64,000 nucleotides of DNA, from the NCBI RefSeq assembly GCF_000145255.1, contig NC_014394.1, forward strand, positions 2,480,001-2,544,000. The letters run 5' to 3'. Every line of letters starts with the position of its first letter. Position 1 is the stretch's first letter. This stretch comes from Gallionella capsiferriformans ES-2 (GTDB lineage Bacteria; Pseudomonadota; Gammaproteobacteria; Burkholderiales; Gallionellaceae). Shown here piece after piece: positions 1 through 10,840 of this stretch. Under the pieces are notes generated by a model. It did not search any database and was not told where the DNA came from. It saw only the letters and a list, made by a program, of their open reading frames with translations. Made by a program: the position numbers and the translations under genes.

Positions 1-1
1 G

Positions 2-70
2 ATTAAGGCCATCGCCCGCATCAAGCGCACCGGCCTGAAAATTGAAGATTCAGCTCGCAAGGCCAAGTAA
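2..70 (+). CDS. 3' end of an unidentified gene (partial)
   Basis: The window opens inside a reading frame that ends in TAA at 68-70. The 22 visible residues are basic and end in ARKAK. The codons (GCC, CGC, ATC, ACC, CTG) match the usage of neighbouring genes, which supports real coding sequence. Too little is visible to name a family. A 118-base gap follows before the next gene. It contains a short palindrome (CGACAC/GTGTCG, 133-148) without a T-run. Confidence 0.5.
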   Translation: MKAIARIKRTGLKIEDSARKAK

Positions 71-188
71 AGCTCAGGAATTGGCACCGTGAACCCCCTT
101 CAACGGATTGAATAATCGTACGTTGTATGCCTCGACACCCGTGTGTCGGCAACAAGCCTTACGTTAATCAACTTGAATGGAGTTCACA

Positions 189-383
189 ATGAGCAAACTG
201 TTATCTGTATTAATCGCTGCTGCATTCGCTACTGTTGCATTCTCCGCTGTTGCGGCTGATACCACCCCTGCCAGTACAACACCTGCGGCGGCAACTTCGG
301 CCAAGGCAGTAGAAAAATCAAAAGCTGCCGAAACCAAAGAAGTCAAAAAGCACCATCACCACAAAAAACTAGCCAAGAAATAA
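189..383 (+). CDS. small exported Ala-rich protein with His/Lys tail
   Basis: A 64-residue protein. The ATG at 189 is chosen over the in-frame ATG at 177 because GGAG (179-182) is correctly spaced from it. Residues 1-23 form a Sec signal peptide (KLLSVLIAAAFATVAFSAVAA) with an AxA cleavage site. The mature part is Ala/Thr/Pro-rich, then Lys-rich, and ends with four His between lysines. The family is not recognised. The low-complexity basic tail could bind metal or an anionic surface, but this is only a guess from composition. A strong terminator follows, so it is probably a single-gene unit. Confidence 0.65.
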   Translation: MSKLLSVLIAAAFATVAFSAVAADTTPASTTPAAATSAKAVEKSKAAETKEVKKHHHHKKLAKK

Positions 384-405
384 TTTTTCAGCTTGAACAA
401 AATAG

Positions 406-429
406 GGCAGAGGAAACTCTGCCTTTTTT
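406..429 (+). terminator. intrinsic terminator
   Basis: Perfect 7-bp stem GGCAGAG/CTCTGCC with a GAAA tetraloop (413-416), followed by six T. It lies 22 bases after the stop of the small exported protein. It also argues against the TTG at 433 as the start of the next gene. Confidence 0.85.
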
Positions 430-486
430 GTTTTGCAGCAGTTCAGTGATACCATTCACCGACTTGCAACACTGCCACACATCGAA

Positions 487-933
487 ATGATCTGGAAACC
501 CAATGTCACCGTCGCAGCCGTCATAGAACGCGATGCCAAGTTTTTACTGGTCGAAGAAGAGACCTCGCAGGGGCTGCGCTTTAACCAGCCCGCCGGACAC
601 TGGGAACCGGGCGAAACCCTCATTGAAGCTACAATACGCGAGACGCGCGAGGAATCCGCCTACGACTTTGTGCCGCAACATCTGACCGGCATTTACAGCT
701 GGCGAGCGCCGGAATCCAACACGACTTATCTGCGCTTTGCCTTTACCGGAAAACTGCAATCGCATCACCCTGAACAAAATCTGGACGCTGGCATCGTGCG
801 TGCCGTATGGCTCACGATGGATGAAATTCGCGACACTCAGACGCGCCACCGCAGCCCGCTGGTATTGCGCTGCTGCGAAGACTATCTGGCAGGAAAACGC
901 TTTCCGCTCGAACTACTGGTCCACTATGAATAA
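487..933 (+). CDS. nudJ: NUDIX hydrolase, NudJ-like phosphatase
   Basis: A 148-residue NUDIX protein. NudJ enzymes hydrolyse thiamine pyrophosphates and nucleoside di/triphosphates. The Nudix box is visible (GHWEPGE, seven residues, then RETREES); the usual Gly after EE is replaced. The protein starts [10 protein letters not shown], as NudJ proteins do. The ATG at 487 is preferred to the TTG at 433, which lies directly behind the T-run of the upstream terminator. The stop overlaps the start of mnmA by 8 bases. The order nudJ-mnmA followed by purB is that of E. coli, which supports the name. Confidence 0.82.
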   Translation: MIWKPNVTVAAVIERDAKFLLVEEETSQGLRFNQPAGHWEPGETLIEATIRETREESAYDFVPQHLTGIYSWRAPESNTTYLRFAFTGKLQSHHPEQNLDAGIVRAVWLTMDEIRDTQTRHRSPLVLRCCEDYLAGKRFPLELLVHYE

Positions 934-2026
934 AAACAAACGCGTCGTCGTCGGCATGTCCGGCGGCGTGGACTCCTCGGTCACAGCACTGCTGCTCAAG
1001 CAGCAAGGGTATGACGTCATCGGCCTGTTTATGAAAAACTGGGAAGATGACGACAACAGCGAATACTGCTCCTCGCGTCAGGACCTGCTGGATGCCGTAT
1101 CGGTCGCCGACACCATCGGCATTCCGATTGAGGCGGTCAATTTTGCTAAAGAATACAAAGACCGCGTGTTCAGCGCCTTCCTGCGCGAATATCAGAGCGG
1201 ACGCACGCCGAACCCCGATATTCTGTGCAACGCCGAAATCAAGTTCAAAGCCTTTCTGGATCATGCGATCGAACTCGGGGCGGATACCATCGCCACCGGG
1301 CATTACGCGCAAGTGCGTGAAGTCGACGGGCTGTTCCAGCTACTCAAAGCCACCGACGCCAGCAAGGACCAAAGCTATTTTCTGCATCGACTCAATCAGG
1401 CGCAACTCTCCCGCGCCATGTTTCCACTCGGCCGCCTGCTCAAATCCGAGATCCGAAAAATTGCCGAGCAGCACGGCCTGTGCAACTTTGCCAAGAAGGA
1501 CAGCACCGGCATCTGTTTCATCGGCGAGCGACCTTTCCGCGAATTTTTGAGCGGCTATCTACCCACCCAACCGGGCGAAATGCGCACGCCCGAAGGTAAA
1601 CGGGTTGGCCGGCACATCGGACTGTCTTTTTACACCCTGGGCCAGCGACAGGGCTTAGGCATAGGCGGCGAAAAAAACTCCAGCGGCGAGCCCTGGTTTG
1701 TCGCGGCAAAAGACATGGAAAACAACCGCCTGATCGTCGTGCAAGGCCATGATCATCCGGCCCTGTTGAGCCACACACTTACCGCCCTCGATGCGCACTG
1801 GATCAGCGGCAGCGCGCCGAAAACCAACCATCCTTACGCCGCCAAGACCCGCTACCGCCAAGCCGATGCCCCCTGCCATTTCACCGAACAATCAGGCGAC
1901 CAGTGTTCAATCGCCTTCGACCAGCCGCAATGGGCCGTCACTCCGGGTCAATCGGTCGTACTGTACGAGGGCGAGGTCTGCTTGGGCGGCGCGATCATCG
2001 AGGCGGGGCAGCGGATACAGACTTAA
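926..2026 (+). CDS. mnmA: tRNA-specific 2-thiouridylase MnmA
   Basis: A 366-residue cytosolic enzyme that puts sulfur on U34 of tRNA-Lys, -Glu and -Gln, using ATP and persulfide from the IscS/Tus relay. The PP-loop SGGVDSS is at residues 12-18. The two catalytic cysteines are visible: Cys101 (NPDILCN) and Cys197 ([10 protein letters not shown]). The C-terminal beta-barrel region completes the normal length. The ATG at 926 overlaps the nudJ stop, so the two genes are likely translationally coupled. A longer in-frame extension back to 737 lies inside nudJ and is rejected. Confidence 0.96.
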   Translation: MNKNKRVVVGMSGGVDSSVTALLLKQQGYDVIGLFMKNWEDDDNSEYCSSRQDLLDAVSVADTIGIPIEAVNFAKEYKDRVFSAFLREYQSGRTPNPDILCNAEIKFKAFLDHAIELGADTIATGHYAQVREVDGLFQLLKATDASKDQSYFLHRLNQAQLSRAMFPLGRLLKSEIRKIAEQHGLCNFAKKDSTGICFIGERPFREFLSGYLPTQPGEMRTPEGKRVGRHIGLSFYTLGQRQGLGIGGEKNSSGEPWFVAAKDMENNRLIVVQGHDHPALLSHTLTALDAHWISGSAPKTNHPYAAKTRYRQADAPCHFTEQSGDQCSIAFDQPQWAVTPGQSVVLYEGEVCLGGAIIEAGQRIQT

Positions 2027-2061
2027 GATATCCCTTAGCCGTGACAGGCTGATTCGCGTAA

Positions 2062-3465
<1,404 letters not shown>

Positions 3466-3506
3466 TGTTTTGCAGCCTCCTGAGTGACACAGGAGGCGCT
3501 CTCAAT

Positions 3507-4763
3507 GTGAACACCCTTCGCCGCACCGGCCTGCTGATTCTGATTTCCCTCTCGGGCTGCGCCAGCACGCCCGAACCTGTTGCAGAAGCACCGGTCGTTC
3601 AAAGCCAGTCCGCCAAAATCAAACCGCCTCCTGTCGCGCCAGCGCCCAAAAAAGCACCCGTTCCACCCTCGGTAGTAATACCCGCTGCAAAAGCGCCGCC
3701 CGCATCCGAAAAGGAAGTTCATGAGCTCCTGATGAGATTGTTGCCCGCACGTCTCAAGGACAAGGCCGGCTGGGCAGACGATTTGCAAAGCGCATATAAG
3801 GCGCTGCAAATCCCCCCTACCCCGGAGTATTTTTGCGCAACGTTGGCGGTCATCGAGCAAGAATCGAGTTTTCAGGCAGATCCCGTCGTACTAGGCCTGC
3901 CTGCGATCATCCGCCGTGAAATTGTTCAACGCAGCGAAAAATACAGTATTCCGCAAACCGTCATCGACTGGATGCTATCCAGCAACTCTCGCGATGGCCG
4001 CAGTTTCAGCCAACGCATCGATGCACTCAAAACAGAAAAGGAGCTCAGCGACCTGATCGAAGAAATCATCGCCATGCTGCCTGCAGGGCGTGAATTATTC
4101 CCCAACTACAATCCGGTACACACCGGCGGCCCGATGCAGGTCAGCGTCGAATTTGCCGAAAGCCATGTCCGTGCGCGCCCCTACCCCTACCCGTTGCACG
4201 GCAACCTGCGCAACGAAGTTTTCAGCCGGCGCGGCGGCGTCTATTTCGGTAGCGCCATTTTGCTCGACTATCCCGCACCTTATACCGATATGCTGTACCG
4301 GTTTGCCGACTTTAACGCAGGACGTTACAGCAGCCGCAACGCCGCCTTTCAGCGTGCACTGTCACGCGCGAGCGGCCAGCCACTCGCGCCGGATGGCGAT
4401 CTGCTGCGCTACAAGAACGGCAACCCCAGCACGGATGCCAGCGCTACCTTAAAGGCGCTGCTCACCCTCAACCGGACGCTCAAGCTGAGCGAGGCGGAAT
4501 TACAGCGTGATTTGCGCCTCGAAAAGCTCTCCTCATTCAGCAGGACACCGCTCTATCAACGACTGTACGCGCTGGCTGATCAAAATGGCACTCAGCCGCG
4601 CGTCGCCTTGCCGCAAATCGATCTTAAGAGTCCTAAAATCAAACGCAAGCTCACCACCGAGTGGTTCGCCAATCGCGTCAACAGCCGCTACAAAAATTGC
4701 CTGCAACAAAAAGGCTCCATCAGCGCCGACAGCAAAACAACTAAGAGCCCAGGCGGCGGCTAG
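3507..4763 (+). CDS. DUF1615-family lipoprotein
   Basis: A 418-residue predicted lipoprotein. The start is GTG at 3507 because a perfect AGGAGG (3491-3496) precedes it by 10 bases. The ATG at 3465, which overlaps the purB stop, would give a poor leader. The signal sequence ends in the lipobox LSGC. A Pro/Lys/Ala-rich linker of about 50 residues follows, then a domain with the phrase ATLAVIEQESSFQADP that resembles the lytic-transglycosylase Glu-Ser motif. I place it in the DUF1615 family from memory. A cell-wall role is inference. Confidence 0.72.
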   Translation: MNTLRRTGLLILISLSGCASTPEPVAEAPVVQSQSAKIKPPPVAPAPKKAPVPPSVVIPAAKAPPASEKEVHELLMRLLPARLKDKAGWADDLQSAYKALQIPPTPEYFCATLAVIEQESSFQADPVVLGLPAIIRREIVQRSEKYSIPQTVIDWMLSSNSRDGRSFSQRIDALKTEKELSDLIEEIIAMLPAGRELFPNYNPVHTGGPMQVSVEFAESHVRARPYPYPLHGNLRNEVFSRRGGVYFGSAILLDYPAPYTDMLYRFADFNAGRYSSRNAAFQRALSRASGQPLAPDGDLLRYKNGNPSTDASATLKALLTLNRTLKLSEAELQRDLRLEKLSSFSRTPLYQRLYALADQNGTQPRVALPQIDLKSPKIKRKLTTEWFANRVNSRYKNCLQQKGSISADSKTTKSPGGG

Positions 4764-4797
4764 TCAGCAGTGATTCCGATGCTGTAAGATGCGCGGC

Positions 4798-5985
4798 ATG
4801 AATAAACAACACATTGTGCTCGGCATCACCGGCGGCATTGCAGCTTATAAGTCAGCCGAACTGCTGCGCCTGTTAATGAAACTGGATTACTCCGTACAAG
4901 TGGCGATGACGGAGGCCGCCTGTCACTTCATCACACCGACCACCCTGCAAGGGCTATCCGGCAAACCGGTCTATACCGACCAGTGGGATGCGCGTGAGTC
5001 CAACAGCATGGCGCACATCAACCTCAGCCGCGCAGCGGATGCGATTGTGATTGCCCCGGCCAGTGCCGATTTCATCGCTAAGCTTGCCAACGGACTGGCC
5101 GACGATTTGCTCTCCACGCTGTGTCTCGCGCGCAACTGCCCATTGCTGATCGCCCCCGCGATGAACAGGGAGATGTGGCAAAACCCGGCAACGCAGCGCA
5201 ATATTGCCCGTCTGATCAACGATGGCGTACAGGTACTGGGGCCCGCTAGCGGCATACAGGCCTGCGGTGAAGAAGGTCTGGGGCGCATGCTGGAGCCGTT
5301 GCAACTAACCCAGCTCATCTCGGCCGCTTTTATCCCCAAACTGCTCGCCGGTAAAAAAATTCTGATGACCGCAGGGCCGACCTATGAGGCCATCGACGCG
5401 GTGCGCGGCATCACCAATCGCAGTTCGGGAAAAATGGGTTATGCCATCTGTCAGGCGGCCCTGGAAATGGGCGCCGAGGTCGTGCTGGTATCGGGTCCGA
5501 CCGCGCTTGCAACACCACATGATGCACAGCGCATCGACGTGCAAAGTGCAGCGCAGATGTACAACGCCGTCAAACAGCATGTCGCCGCTTGCGACATCTT
5601 TATTGCAGTAGCCGCCGTCGCAGATTATCGCGTGGCGCAAGTGAGCGAGCAGAAAATCAAGAAAAGCGCAGCCCCCCTCACGCTGGAACTGCTGCCCAAT
5701 CCGGATATTCTGGCCTCAGTCGCAGCGCTCGCAAATCCGCCCTACTGCGTGGGATTTGCCGCCGAGAGCGAAAATCTGGCAACATATGCCGAACAAAAGC
5801 GCCTCGCTAAAAGACTGCCTCTGCTGGTCGGAAATATCGCGCAGCAGGCTATCGGTAGCGACGACAACGAACTGATCCTGTTTGACGATGCTGGCATGCA
5901 CCCCTTGCCACGCGCCGACAAACTCACGCTGGCAAGACAGCTGATGCAGTACATCGCGCAACATTACGAAGGAGATTTTTCATGA
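4798..5985 (+). CDS. coaBC: CoaBC: phosphopantothenoylcysteine decarboxylase / phosphopantothenate-cysteine ligase
   Basis: A bifunctional coenzyme A biosynthesis enzyme of 395 residues. The N-terminal flavoprotein half (CoaC) has [10 protein letters not shown], the catalytic His in [11 protein letters not shown] and the PAMNREMW substrate clamp. The C-terminal half (CoaB) has [17 protein letters not shown] and KIKK. An in-frame ATG at 4789 would add three residues; neither start has a clear ribosome-binding site. The stop overlaps the dut ATG (ATGA), an arrangement conserved in many proteobacteria (coaBC/dfp-dut). Confidence 0.95.
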   Translation: MNKQHIVLGITGGIAAYKSAELLRLLMKLDYSVQVAMTEAACHFITPTTLQGLSGKPVYTDQWDARESNSMAHINLSRAADAIVIAPASADFIAKLANGLADDLLSTLCLARNCPLLIAPAMNREMWQNPATQRNIARLINDGVQVLGPASGIQACGEEGLGRMLEPLQLTQLISAAFIPKLLAGKKILMTAGPTYEAIDAVRGITNRSSGKMGYAICQAALEMGAEVVLVSGPTALATPHDAQRIDVQSAAQMYNAVKQHVAACDIFIAVAAVADYRVAQVSEQKIKKSAAPLTLELLPNPDILASVAALANPPYCVGFAAESENLATYAEQKRLAKRLPLLVGNIAQQAIGSDDNELILFDDAGMHPLPRADKLTLARQLMQYIAQHYEGDFS

Positions 5986-6437
5986 AACATCCAAAAGTCG
6001 ACGTTAAAATTCTCGATTCCCGCCTGCATCAAAATATGCCGACTTATGCAACCGGCGGCTCTGCTGGCATCGACTTGCGCGCCTGCATCGAACACGCTTT
6101 AGTGATACAGCCCAAACAATGCGAACTGATCCCGAGCGGCATCGCAATTCATCTGGCCAACCCCGGGTTTGCCGCCATGATTCTGCCGCGCTCGGGCCTA
6201 GGTCACAAACACGGCATCGTGCTGGGCAATCTGGTCGGACTGATCGATTCGGACTATCAGGGACAGATTTTCGTATCGCTTTGGAATCGCAGCCAGATCC
6301 CATTCACGCTGATGCCGATGGAACGCATGGCACAACTGGTTATCGTGCCGGTCGTACAAGCTCAGTTCAACATCGTCGAAGATTTTCCCTTAAGTGAGCG
6401 CGGCACCGGCGGCTTCGGCAGCACCGGAAAACACTGA
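5982..6437 (+). CDS. dut: dUTP diphosphatase
   Basis: A 151-residue trimeric dUTPase that cleaves dUTP to dUMP and PPi, keeping uracil out of DNA. All five family motifs are visible in order: [39 protein letters not shown] and [10 protein letters not shown], the last being the P-loop-like tail that closes over the substrate. It is coupled to coaBC by an ATGA overlap, with AAGGAG just upstream. Confidence 0.97.
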   Translation: MKHPKVDVKILDSRLHQNMPTYATGGSAGIDLRACIEHALVIQPKQCELIPSGIAIHLANPGFAAMILPRSGLGHKHGIVLGNLVGLIDSDYQGQIFVSLWNRSQIPFTLMPMERMAQLVIVPVVQAQFNIVEDFPLSERGTGGFGSTGKH

Positions 6438-6446
6438 AAGACAATG

Positions 6447-6474
6447 GATAATTAACAATTAACAATTGATAATT
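6447..6474 (+). repeat. AT-rich heptamer array (4 units)
   Basis: Four adjoining 7-base units: GATAATT, AACAATT, AACAATT, GATAATT. They lie between the dut stop and the shared terminator. The array shares the 7-base period and the junction position of the purine heptamer arrays elsewhere in this window, but not their sequence. Confidence 0.6.
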
Positions 6475-6490
6475 AAGGATGAATTCCAAT

Positions 6491-6516
6491 AAAAAACCCG
6501 CCGAAGCGGGTTTTTT
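6491..6516. terminator. bidirectional intrinsic terminator
   Basis: Six A, stem CCCGC/GCGGG around a CGAA loop, six T. The symmetry lets it stop dut transcription on the plus strand and, on the minus strand, transcripts from the PEGA lipoprotein gene and the structured segment 6517-6656. Confidence 0.85.
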
Positions 6517-6656
6517 AACTTACTCAATCCTTCACGTAACAACTTGGGGCGCAACCACCTTCATTCAGGAGCAGGAGATTTATCTCCTTAGCTCCGTGAG
6601 AAACCCCTTGCGGTCTTAGTTGTGCGGGGAATGCCCTTGCGGCATAAATCCTGCCT
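6491..6656 (-). ncRNA. candidate structured RNA / structured 3' UTR
   Basis: A segment of about 166 bases follows the lipoprotein stop (minus strand) and ends in the terminator at 6491-6516. Possible helices in plus coordinates are: ATGCC/GGCAT (6631-6635 with 6641-6645); AGTTGT (6618-6623) with ACAACT (6539-6544); CCCC (6604-6607) with GGGG (6546-6549); and a hairpin of AGGAGA/TCTCCT (6573-6588) inside GGAG/CTCC (6568-6571 with 6592-6595). These nest into one fold. There is no open reading frame of note. It could be a processed 3'-UTR small RNA or a copy of a dispersed structured repeat. It matches no RNA family I can name. Confidence 0.45.
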
Positions 6657-7667
6657 CTAGTGTTCCAGATTCAGTTCGATCTCGGTGTTATCGCCGCGAC
6701 GTATAGACACCTTTTCGGTCACCATATTGTAGCCTGCGAGTTTCACGCTAATCGCATGAATGCCAGGCTCCATCTCCAAACGCAACGGTGACATACCGTA
6801 ATACACGCCATCGAGATACACCTTGGCGCGCGGCGGATTGGTATTCACCAGCAGCAAACCATTCGCTTCACTGGCATGCGGACGGTACGTCGAAGGCTGT
6901 ACATCGCCCTGAACGCCATAGTTCTGCACAGCGACTGGTGCCGCTTTAGGCAAAGAAGGCGCGACATAAACCGTCACACCGGGAACCGGCTTACTGCCGG
7001 GCGTCAAATTAAATAGGTCCGGACGTCCCGCCATCAGGGATGAACTGATGGCCTCAACCGTCTTGGTACTGGCAACCTTTAATTCCCTGTTCAAATAAGC
7101 CATCACATCGTCTTTATTGTTGCCGGCCACCCCAGCAAAGCGATTGTGTTTCTCGTTGACCAGCCCCGACCAGATCACTTTGCTGGTTGCAACTTCCTTC
7201 ACCGTCGTCTCGATCGCAATCGTGACATCATCGCGCTCCTTGACGTTGAGTGTTAATTCTTTCACGACACCCGTGACTTCAAAAATAGCATTCGCGGCGC
7301 TAGAGCCCTCCATAACCTGAAAACCTTCCGCATCGAAACGGCGCTTGATCGCAGCGGTCGCAAGGGCGGCGACATCCTGATCGATAATTAATTCCTTGCC
7401 GCTCATGCCGCCGACCTGCGTGGTCATTTGGCCGAGATAACGCGGATTGCTGACTTTACGCTGATCGACATAGTTGAGCACGCGCAAAGTTGCACCGTAC
7501 TTAAGTCCGGGCGTACTGACCGGCGCTGTCATTTTGGCAGTTTCAATCGTACCGCTACCGCCGCCCAACCATCCACCTACGGTATTTTTTGCATCTTTGA
7601 TCGTAGAACATCCGGCGACAGCCGACAACAAAACAAGCAGTGCAACACGTTGCGATAATGAACTCAT
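6657..7667 (-). CDS. lipoprotein with C-terminal PEGA domain
   Basis: A 336-residue protein. The signal sequence ends in the lipobox VAGC, so it is probably anchored in a membrane leaflet of the envelope. Residues about 55-215 form an alpha/beta domain reminiscent of periplasmic CsgG/LpoB-like assembly lipoproteins (VLNYVDQRKV, ATAAIKRRFDAEGFQV). Residues about 265-336 are a PEGA domain (LLLVNTNPPRAKVYLDGVYY, then SPLRLEMEPGIHAISV), usual in surface-layer or envelope proteins. AGAAGGA precedes the ATG. Its exact role is unknown. Confidence 0.72.
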   Translation of the reverse strand: MSSLSQRVALLVLLSAVAGCSTIKDAKNTVGGWLGGGSGTIETAKMTAPVSTPGLKYGATLRVLNYVDQRKVSNPRYLGQMTTQVGGMSGKELIIDQDVAALATAAIKRRFDAEGFQVMEGSSAANAIFEVTGVVKELTLNVKERDDVTIAIETTVKEVATSKVIWSGLVNEKHNRFAGVAGNNKDDVMAYLNRELKVASTKTVEAISSSLMAGRPDLFNLTPGSKPVPGVTVYVAPSLPKAAPVAVQNYGVQGDVQPSTYRPHASEANGLLLVNTNPPRAKVYLDGVYYGMSPLRLEMEPGIHAISVKLAGYNMVTEKVSIRRGDNTEIELNLEH

Positions 7668-7711
7668 TAACAGTCCTTCTGAATTTTCAATTTAAATACA
7701 CGGGATATAAC

Positions 7712-7755
7712 AAAAAAACGGCACATAAGATTCAGCTAAGAAATCTTATGGCCGA
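7712..7755 (-). terminator. intrinsic terminator after the CBS-domain gene
   Basis: On the minus strand CGGC-ATAAGATT pairs with AATCTTAT-GCCG around a loop of about 9 bases. Seven U follow (plus-strand A-run 7712-7718). It lies 22 bases past the CBS-gene stop. Confidence 0.7.
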
Positions 7756-7776
7756 TTTTTTCTAATGAATTAGAAC

Positions 7777-8373
7777 TTAACCGTGGCTGATAGCCGCTTC
7801 AATTTCTTCAAAGGTACGCGCTAATTCGAAGCTCTGCACCTGTGCCCCGAGCAAGCGGGCAATCTGCGTAATCGAGAACAGACCGCACACGGTTTGCTTG
7901 CCATCCGCCCCTTCAGTGACCACCAGCGCATGCTGCCGATTGGATTTCTTCAAGCTGGCAACGATGTCACCTACTTTAGCCTTCTGCACGTCCTCAATCT
8001 TCATCGCGCTCAATTCACGCTGCGTACTCATAATGTCGCGCACCATGATGTCAGCGTGCGTTCCACCCATATTTTGCAAAAAACGCATCGGTTTTTCGCC
8101 CAGCACATCGGAGGCGGTCAGCAAACCGGCCACCTGATCATTATCGTCCAGCACCAGCAGCATCCGAATGCCGTAACGGATCATCTTGGCATTGGCGCGT
8201 TCCATTGAAGTCTTAGCGCGCACGCTGATCACAGAGATACGGGTTAAATCCGTCATAACGGACGCGGCAGGATCGCTCAGCTTGACGCGCTCAGGAAACG
8301 CTTGCACGGGACGCACAAAAGACGAACCCGTTTTCAACGGATGTGATTGCAACCCGGAATATTCTCTAATCAT
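7777..8373 (-). CDS. CBS-domain pair protein
   Basis: A 198-residue cytosolic protein with two tandem CBS motifs: residues about 40-100 (RANAKMIRYGIRMLLVLDD, GLLTASDVLGE) and about 115-180 (HALVVTEG, CGLFSITQIARLLG). Such pairs bind adenine nucleotides and act as energy sensors. No enzymatic domain is attached, so its target is not visible. GGGAGCG precedes the ATG. It lies 33 bases downstream of rppH on the same strand, probably in one transcript that ends at the terminator at 7712-7755. Confidence 0.85.
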   Translation of the reverse strand: MIREYSGLQSHPLKTGSSFVRPVQAFPERVKLSDPAASVMTDLTRISVISVRAKTSMERANAKMIRYGIRMLLVLDDNDQVAGLLTASDVLGEKPMRFLQNMGGTHADIMVRDIMSTQRELSAMKIEDVQKAKVGDIVASLKKSNRQHALVVTEGADGKQTVCGLFSITQIARLLGAQVQSFELARTFEEIEAAISHG

Positions 8374-8406
8374 GCTTGCGCTCCCAAATATATATTAAAA
8401 AAATAT

Positions 8407-8931
8407 CTATACACGCACCAAATCATGCGCGTGCGGCGAACAGACACACTTAATTTTCGGTTCTGGTAAATAACGAACCAATTCATTCAACGCCTTGGTA
8501 TAAACATCACGTTTGAATTCAATCACGGCCTGAATATCCAGCCAGTAATCATTCCAGCGCCATGCATCAAACTCAGGATGCGCGCATGCACGCAAACAAA
8601 CATCACAATCACGTCCTACTAAACGCAACAAAAACCAAATCTGCTTCTGCCCGCGATAACCGCCTCGCGATTCTCTTCGACTCCAGCTCTGCGGCACTTC
8701 ATAGCGCATCCATTCACGGGTGCGCCCGAGTATCTCCACATGTTCAGGCATCAGGCCGACTTCTTCGTACAACTCGCGATACATTGCCTGCTCAGGATTT
8801 TCCCCGTGCTGTATCCCGCCTTGCGGAAACTGCCAGGCATGCTGCCTAATCCGCTTCCCCCAGAATACTTGATTTTTGTCATTCGTGATAATGATGCCGA
8901 CATTCGGGCGGTAGCCGTCTCGGTCTATCAT
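8407..8931 (-). CDS. rppH: RNA pyrophosphohydrolase RppH
   Basis: A 174-residue NUDIX enzyme that removes pyrophosphate from 5'-triphosphate mRNA ends and so triggers RNase E decay. It starts [13 protein letters not shown] and has the RppH-specific QFPQGGI. The Nudix box is intact ([11 protein letters not shown], then RELYEEVGL). The trailing [19 protein letters not shown] is typical of the family. It is divergent from proS across about 200 bases, an arrangement common in Betaproteobacteria. Confidence 0.96.
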   Translation of the reverse strand: MIDRDGYRPNVGIIITNDKNQVFWGKRIRQHAWQFPQGGIQHGENPEQAMYRELYEEVGLMPEHVEILGRTREWMRYEVPQSWSRRESRGGYRGQKQIWFLLRLVGRDCDVCLRACAHPEFDAWRWNDYWLDIQAVIEFKRDVYTKALNELVRYLPEPKIKCVCSPHAHDLVRV

Positions 8932-9130
8932 TTTTCACTCTATCAGGTTAATTTCAATATGCGGATTCTTTCACATTTCACCTTTATTGAAAAGCGAATA
9001 TACACCATAGACTTACCTAGTCCGGGCAATTGTGCCGATATGCTGAAGACAAAGCGGCGACATGTGAATGCGCAGCCTGCCTATTCCCTGTAAAATCACC
9101 GTCTCATTACAACTTTTTATTCTGGCCATC

Positions 9131-10840
9131 ATGCGCGTCTCACAATTTTTCATCTCCACACTCAAAGAAGCCCCTTCCGAAGCGGAACTGCCCAGCCACA
9201 TCCTGATGATGCGCGCAGGCTACATCAGAAAGCTTGCCAGCGGCCTGTACACCTGGATGCCGCTGGGACTGCGCGCGTTGCGCAAAGTGGAAGCCATCGT
9301 GCGCGAAGAGATGAATAACAGCGGCGCGATTGAATTATTAATGCCCGCCGTGCAACCGGCAGAACTCTGGGATGAAACAGGGCGCTGGGAAGTCTTCGGC
9401 CCGCAAATGCTGAAGATCAAAGATCGCCACAACAACCAGTTCTGCTTTGGACCTACCCACGAGGAAGTCATCACCGACATCGCGCGCCGCGAAATTCGCA
9501 GCTACCGCCAGTTGCCGGTCAATTTCTACCAGATTCAAACTAAATTCCGCGACGAAGTGCGCCCGCGTTTTGGCGTGATGCGCGCACGGGAATTTCTGAT
9601 GAAAGACGCCTATTCATTCCATGCCGACTTCGACAGCCTAGAGCAGACTTATGCCGTGATGTACCAAACTTACAGCCGCATCTTTACGCGCTTAGGGCTG
9701 AAATTCCGTGCGGTTGCCGCCGACACCGGCGCGATTGGCGGTAGCGGCTCGCATGAGTTTCACGTACTGGCCGATTCAGGCGAAGATGCACTGGCCTATT
9801 GCCCGAACTCCAGCTACGCCGCCAACGTGGAACTGGCCGAAGCGGTAACGCCGGACAGCCCGCGTGCCGCGCCCGCCGAAGCGTTACGCAATGTGGACAC
9901 CCCAAAACAGACCACCTGCGAGCAGGTCGCCGAACTGCTGGGCATTCCATTGCAGCGCACCGTCAAACTGCTGGCGCTGGTGGCAAATGACCAACTGCAC
10001 ATCATCCTGCTGCGCGGCGACCATAGTCTCAATGAAATCAAGACAGCCAAGCTGCCGGGACTGGCTGATTTCCGTTTCGCCCGCGAAGATGAAATTCGCG
10101 CCTTCTTCAATTGCCCGCCGGGATTCTTAGGCCCAGTCGGCATCGACCGCGCTAACGTGCGCGTGATTGCCGATAACGCCGTTGCCGTCATGAGCGATTT
10201 CGTTGCCGGCGCCAATACGCCCAAGTTCCACACCGCAGGCATCAACTGGGGACGCGATTTACCGGAAGCCGATCTGGTCGCCGATATCCGAAATGTCGTC
10301 ACGGGCGACATTTCACCTGACGGCAAAGGCACGCTGGAAATTTGCCGCGGTATCGAAGTCGGCCACATTTTCCAGTTGCGCACCAAATATGCGGCCGACA
10401 TGAAAGCCACCTTCCTCGACGCACAAGGAAAAGCCCAGACACTAGAAATGGGTTGCTACGGCATCGGCGTATCGCGCATTGTAGCCGCCGCCATCGAACA
10501 GAACCACGACCCGCGCGGCATCACGCTGCCGGCTGCCATCGCACCGTTCCAAGTAGCCCTCGTGCCGATCGGCATGAACAAGAGCGAGGCTGTACGTGCA
10601 GCGGCAGAACAGCTGTATGCCGAATTAAAAGCATCAGACATCGAAGTGTTGTTCGATGACCGCGACGAGCGTCCCGGCGTGATGTTTGCCGACATGGAAC
10701 TGATCGGCATCCCGCACCGCATCGTAGTCGGCGACCGGGGTTTGAAAGAGGGTTTAATTGAATATCAGGGGCGACGCGATGATGCCGCGCTGTCCATCCC
10801 CTTGCAAAACGCACTGGAATTCATACAATCCAAATTATGA
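9131..10840 (+). CDS. proS: prolyl-tRNA synthetase
   Basis: A 569-residue bacterial-type class II synthetase that charges tRNA-Pro. The ATG at 9131 is used because [15 protein letters not shown] aligns with the start of E. coli ProS. The upstream in-frame ATG at 9068 would add 21 unrelated residues. Motif 2 is visible ([20 protein letters not shown]). The INS editing domain (which hydrolyses Ala-tRNA-Pro) occupies about residues 230-390, and the anticodon-binding domain is C-terminal. The stop overlaps the next ATG (ATGA). Confidence 0.97.
   Translation: MRVSQFFISTLKEAPSEAELPSHILMMRAGYIRKLASGLYTWMPLGLRALRKVEAIVREEMNNSGAIELLMPAVQPAELWDETGRWEVFGPQMLKIKDRHNNQFCFGPTHEEVITDIARREIRSYRQLPVNFYQIQTKFRDEVRPRFGVMRAREFLMKDAYSFHADFDSLEQTYAVMYQTYSRIFTRLGLKFRAVAADTGAIGGSGSHEFHVLADSGEDALAYCPNSSYAANVELAEAVTPDSPRAAPAEALRNVDTPKQTTCEQVAELLGIPLQRTVKLLALVANDQLHIILLRGDHSLNEIKTAKLPGLADFRFAREDEIRAFFNCPPGFLGPVGIDRANVRVIADNAVAVMSDFVAGANTPKFHTAGINWGRDLPEADLVADIRNVVTGDISPDGKGTLEICRGIEVGHIFQLRTKYAADMKATFLDAQGKAQTLEMGCYGIGVSRIVAAAIEQNHDPRGITLPAAIAPFQVALVPIGMNKSEAVRAAAEQLYAELKASDIEVLFDDRDERPGVMFADMELIGIPHRIVVGDRGLKEGLIEYQGRRDDAALSIPLQNALEFIQSKL

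Noticed and set aside
133..148. Palindrome CGACAC/GTGTCG as a terminator of the first gene
   Set aside because: No T-run follows and the stem is only 6 bp. It may be a chance or a weak regulatory palindrome.
433..486. TTG start at 433 for nudJ
   Set aside because: It lies right behind the T-run of the upstream terminator, and the added residues are not part of the NudJ family.
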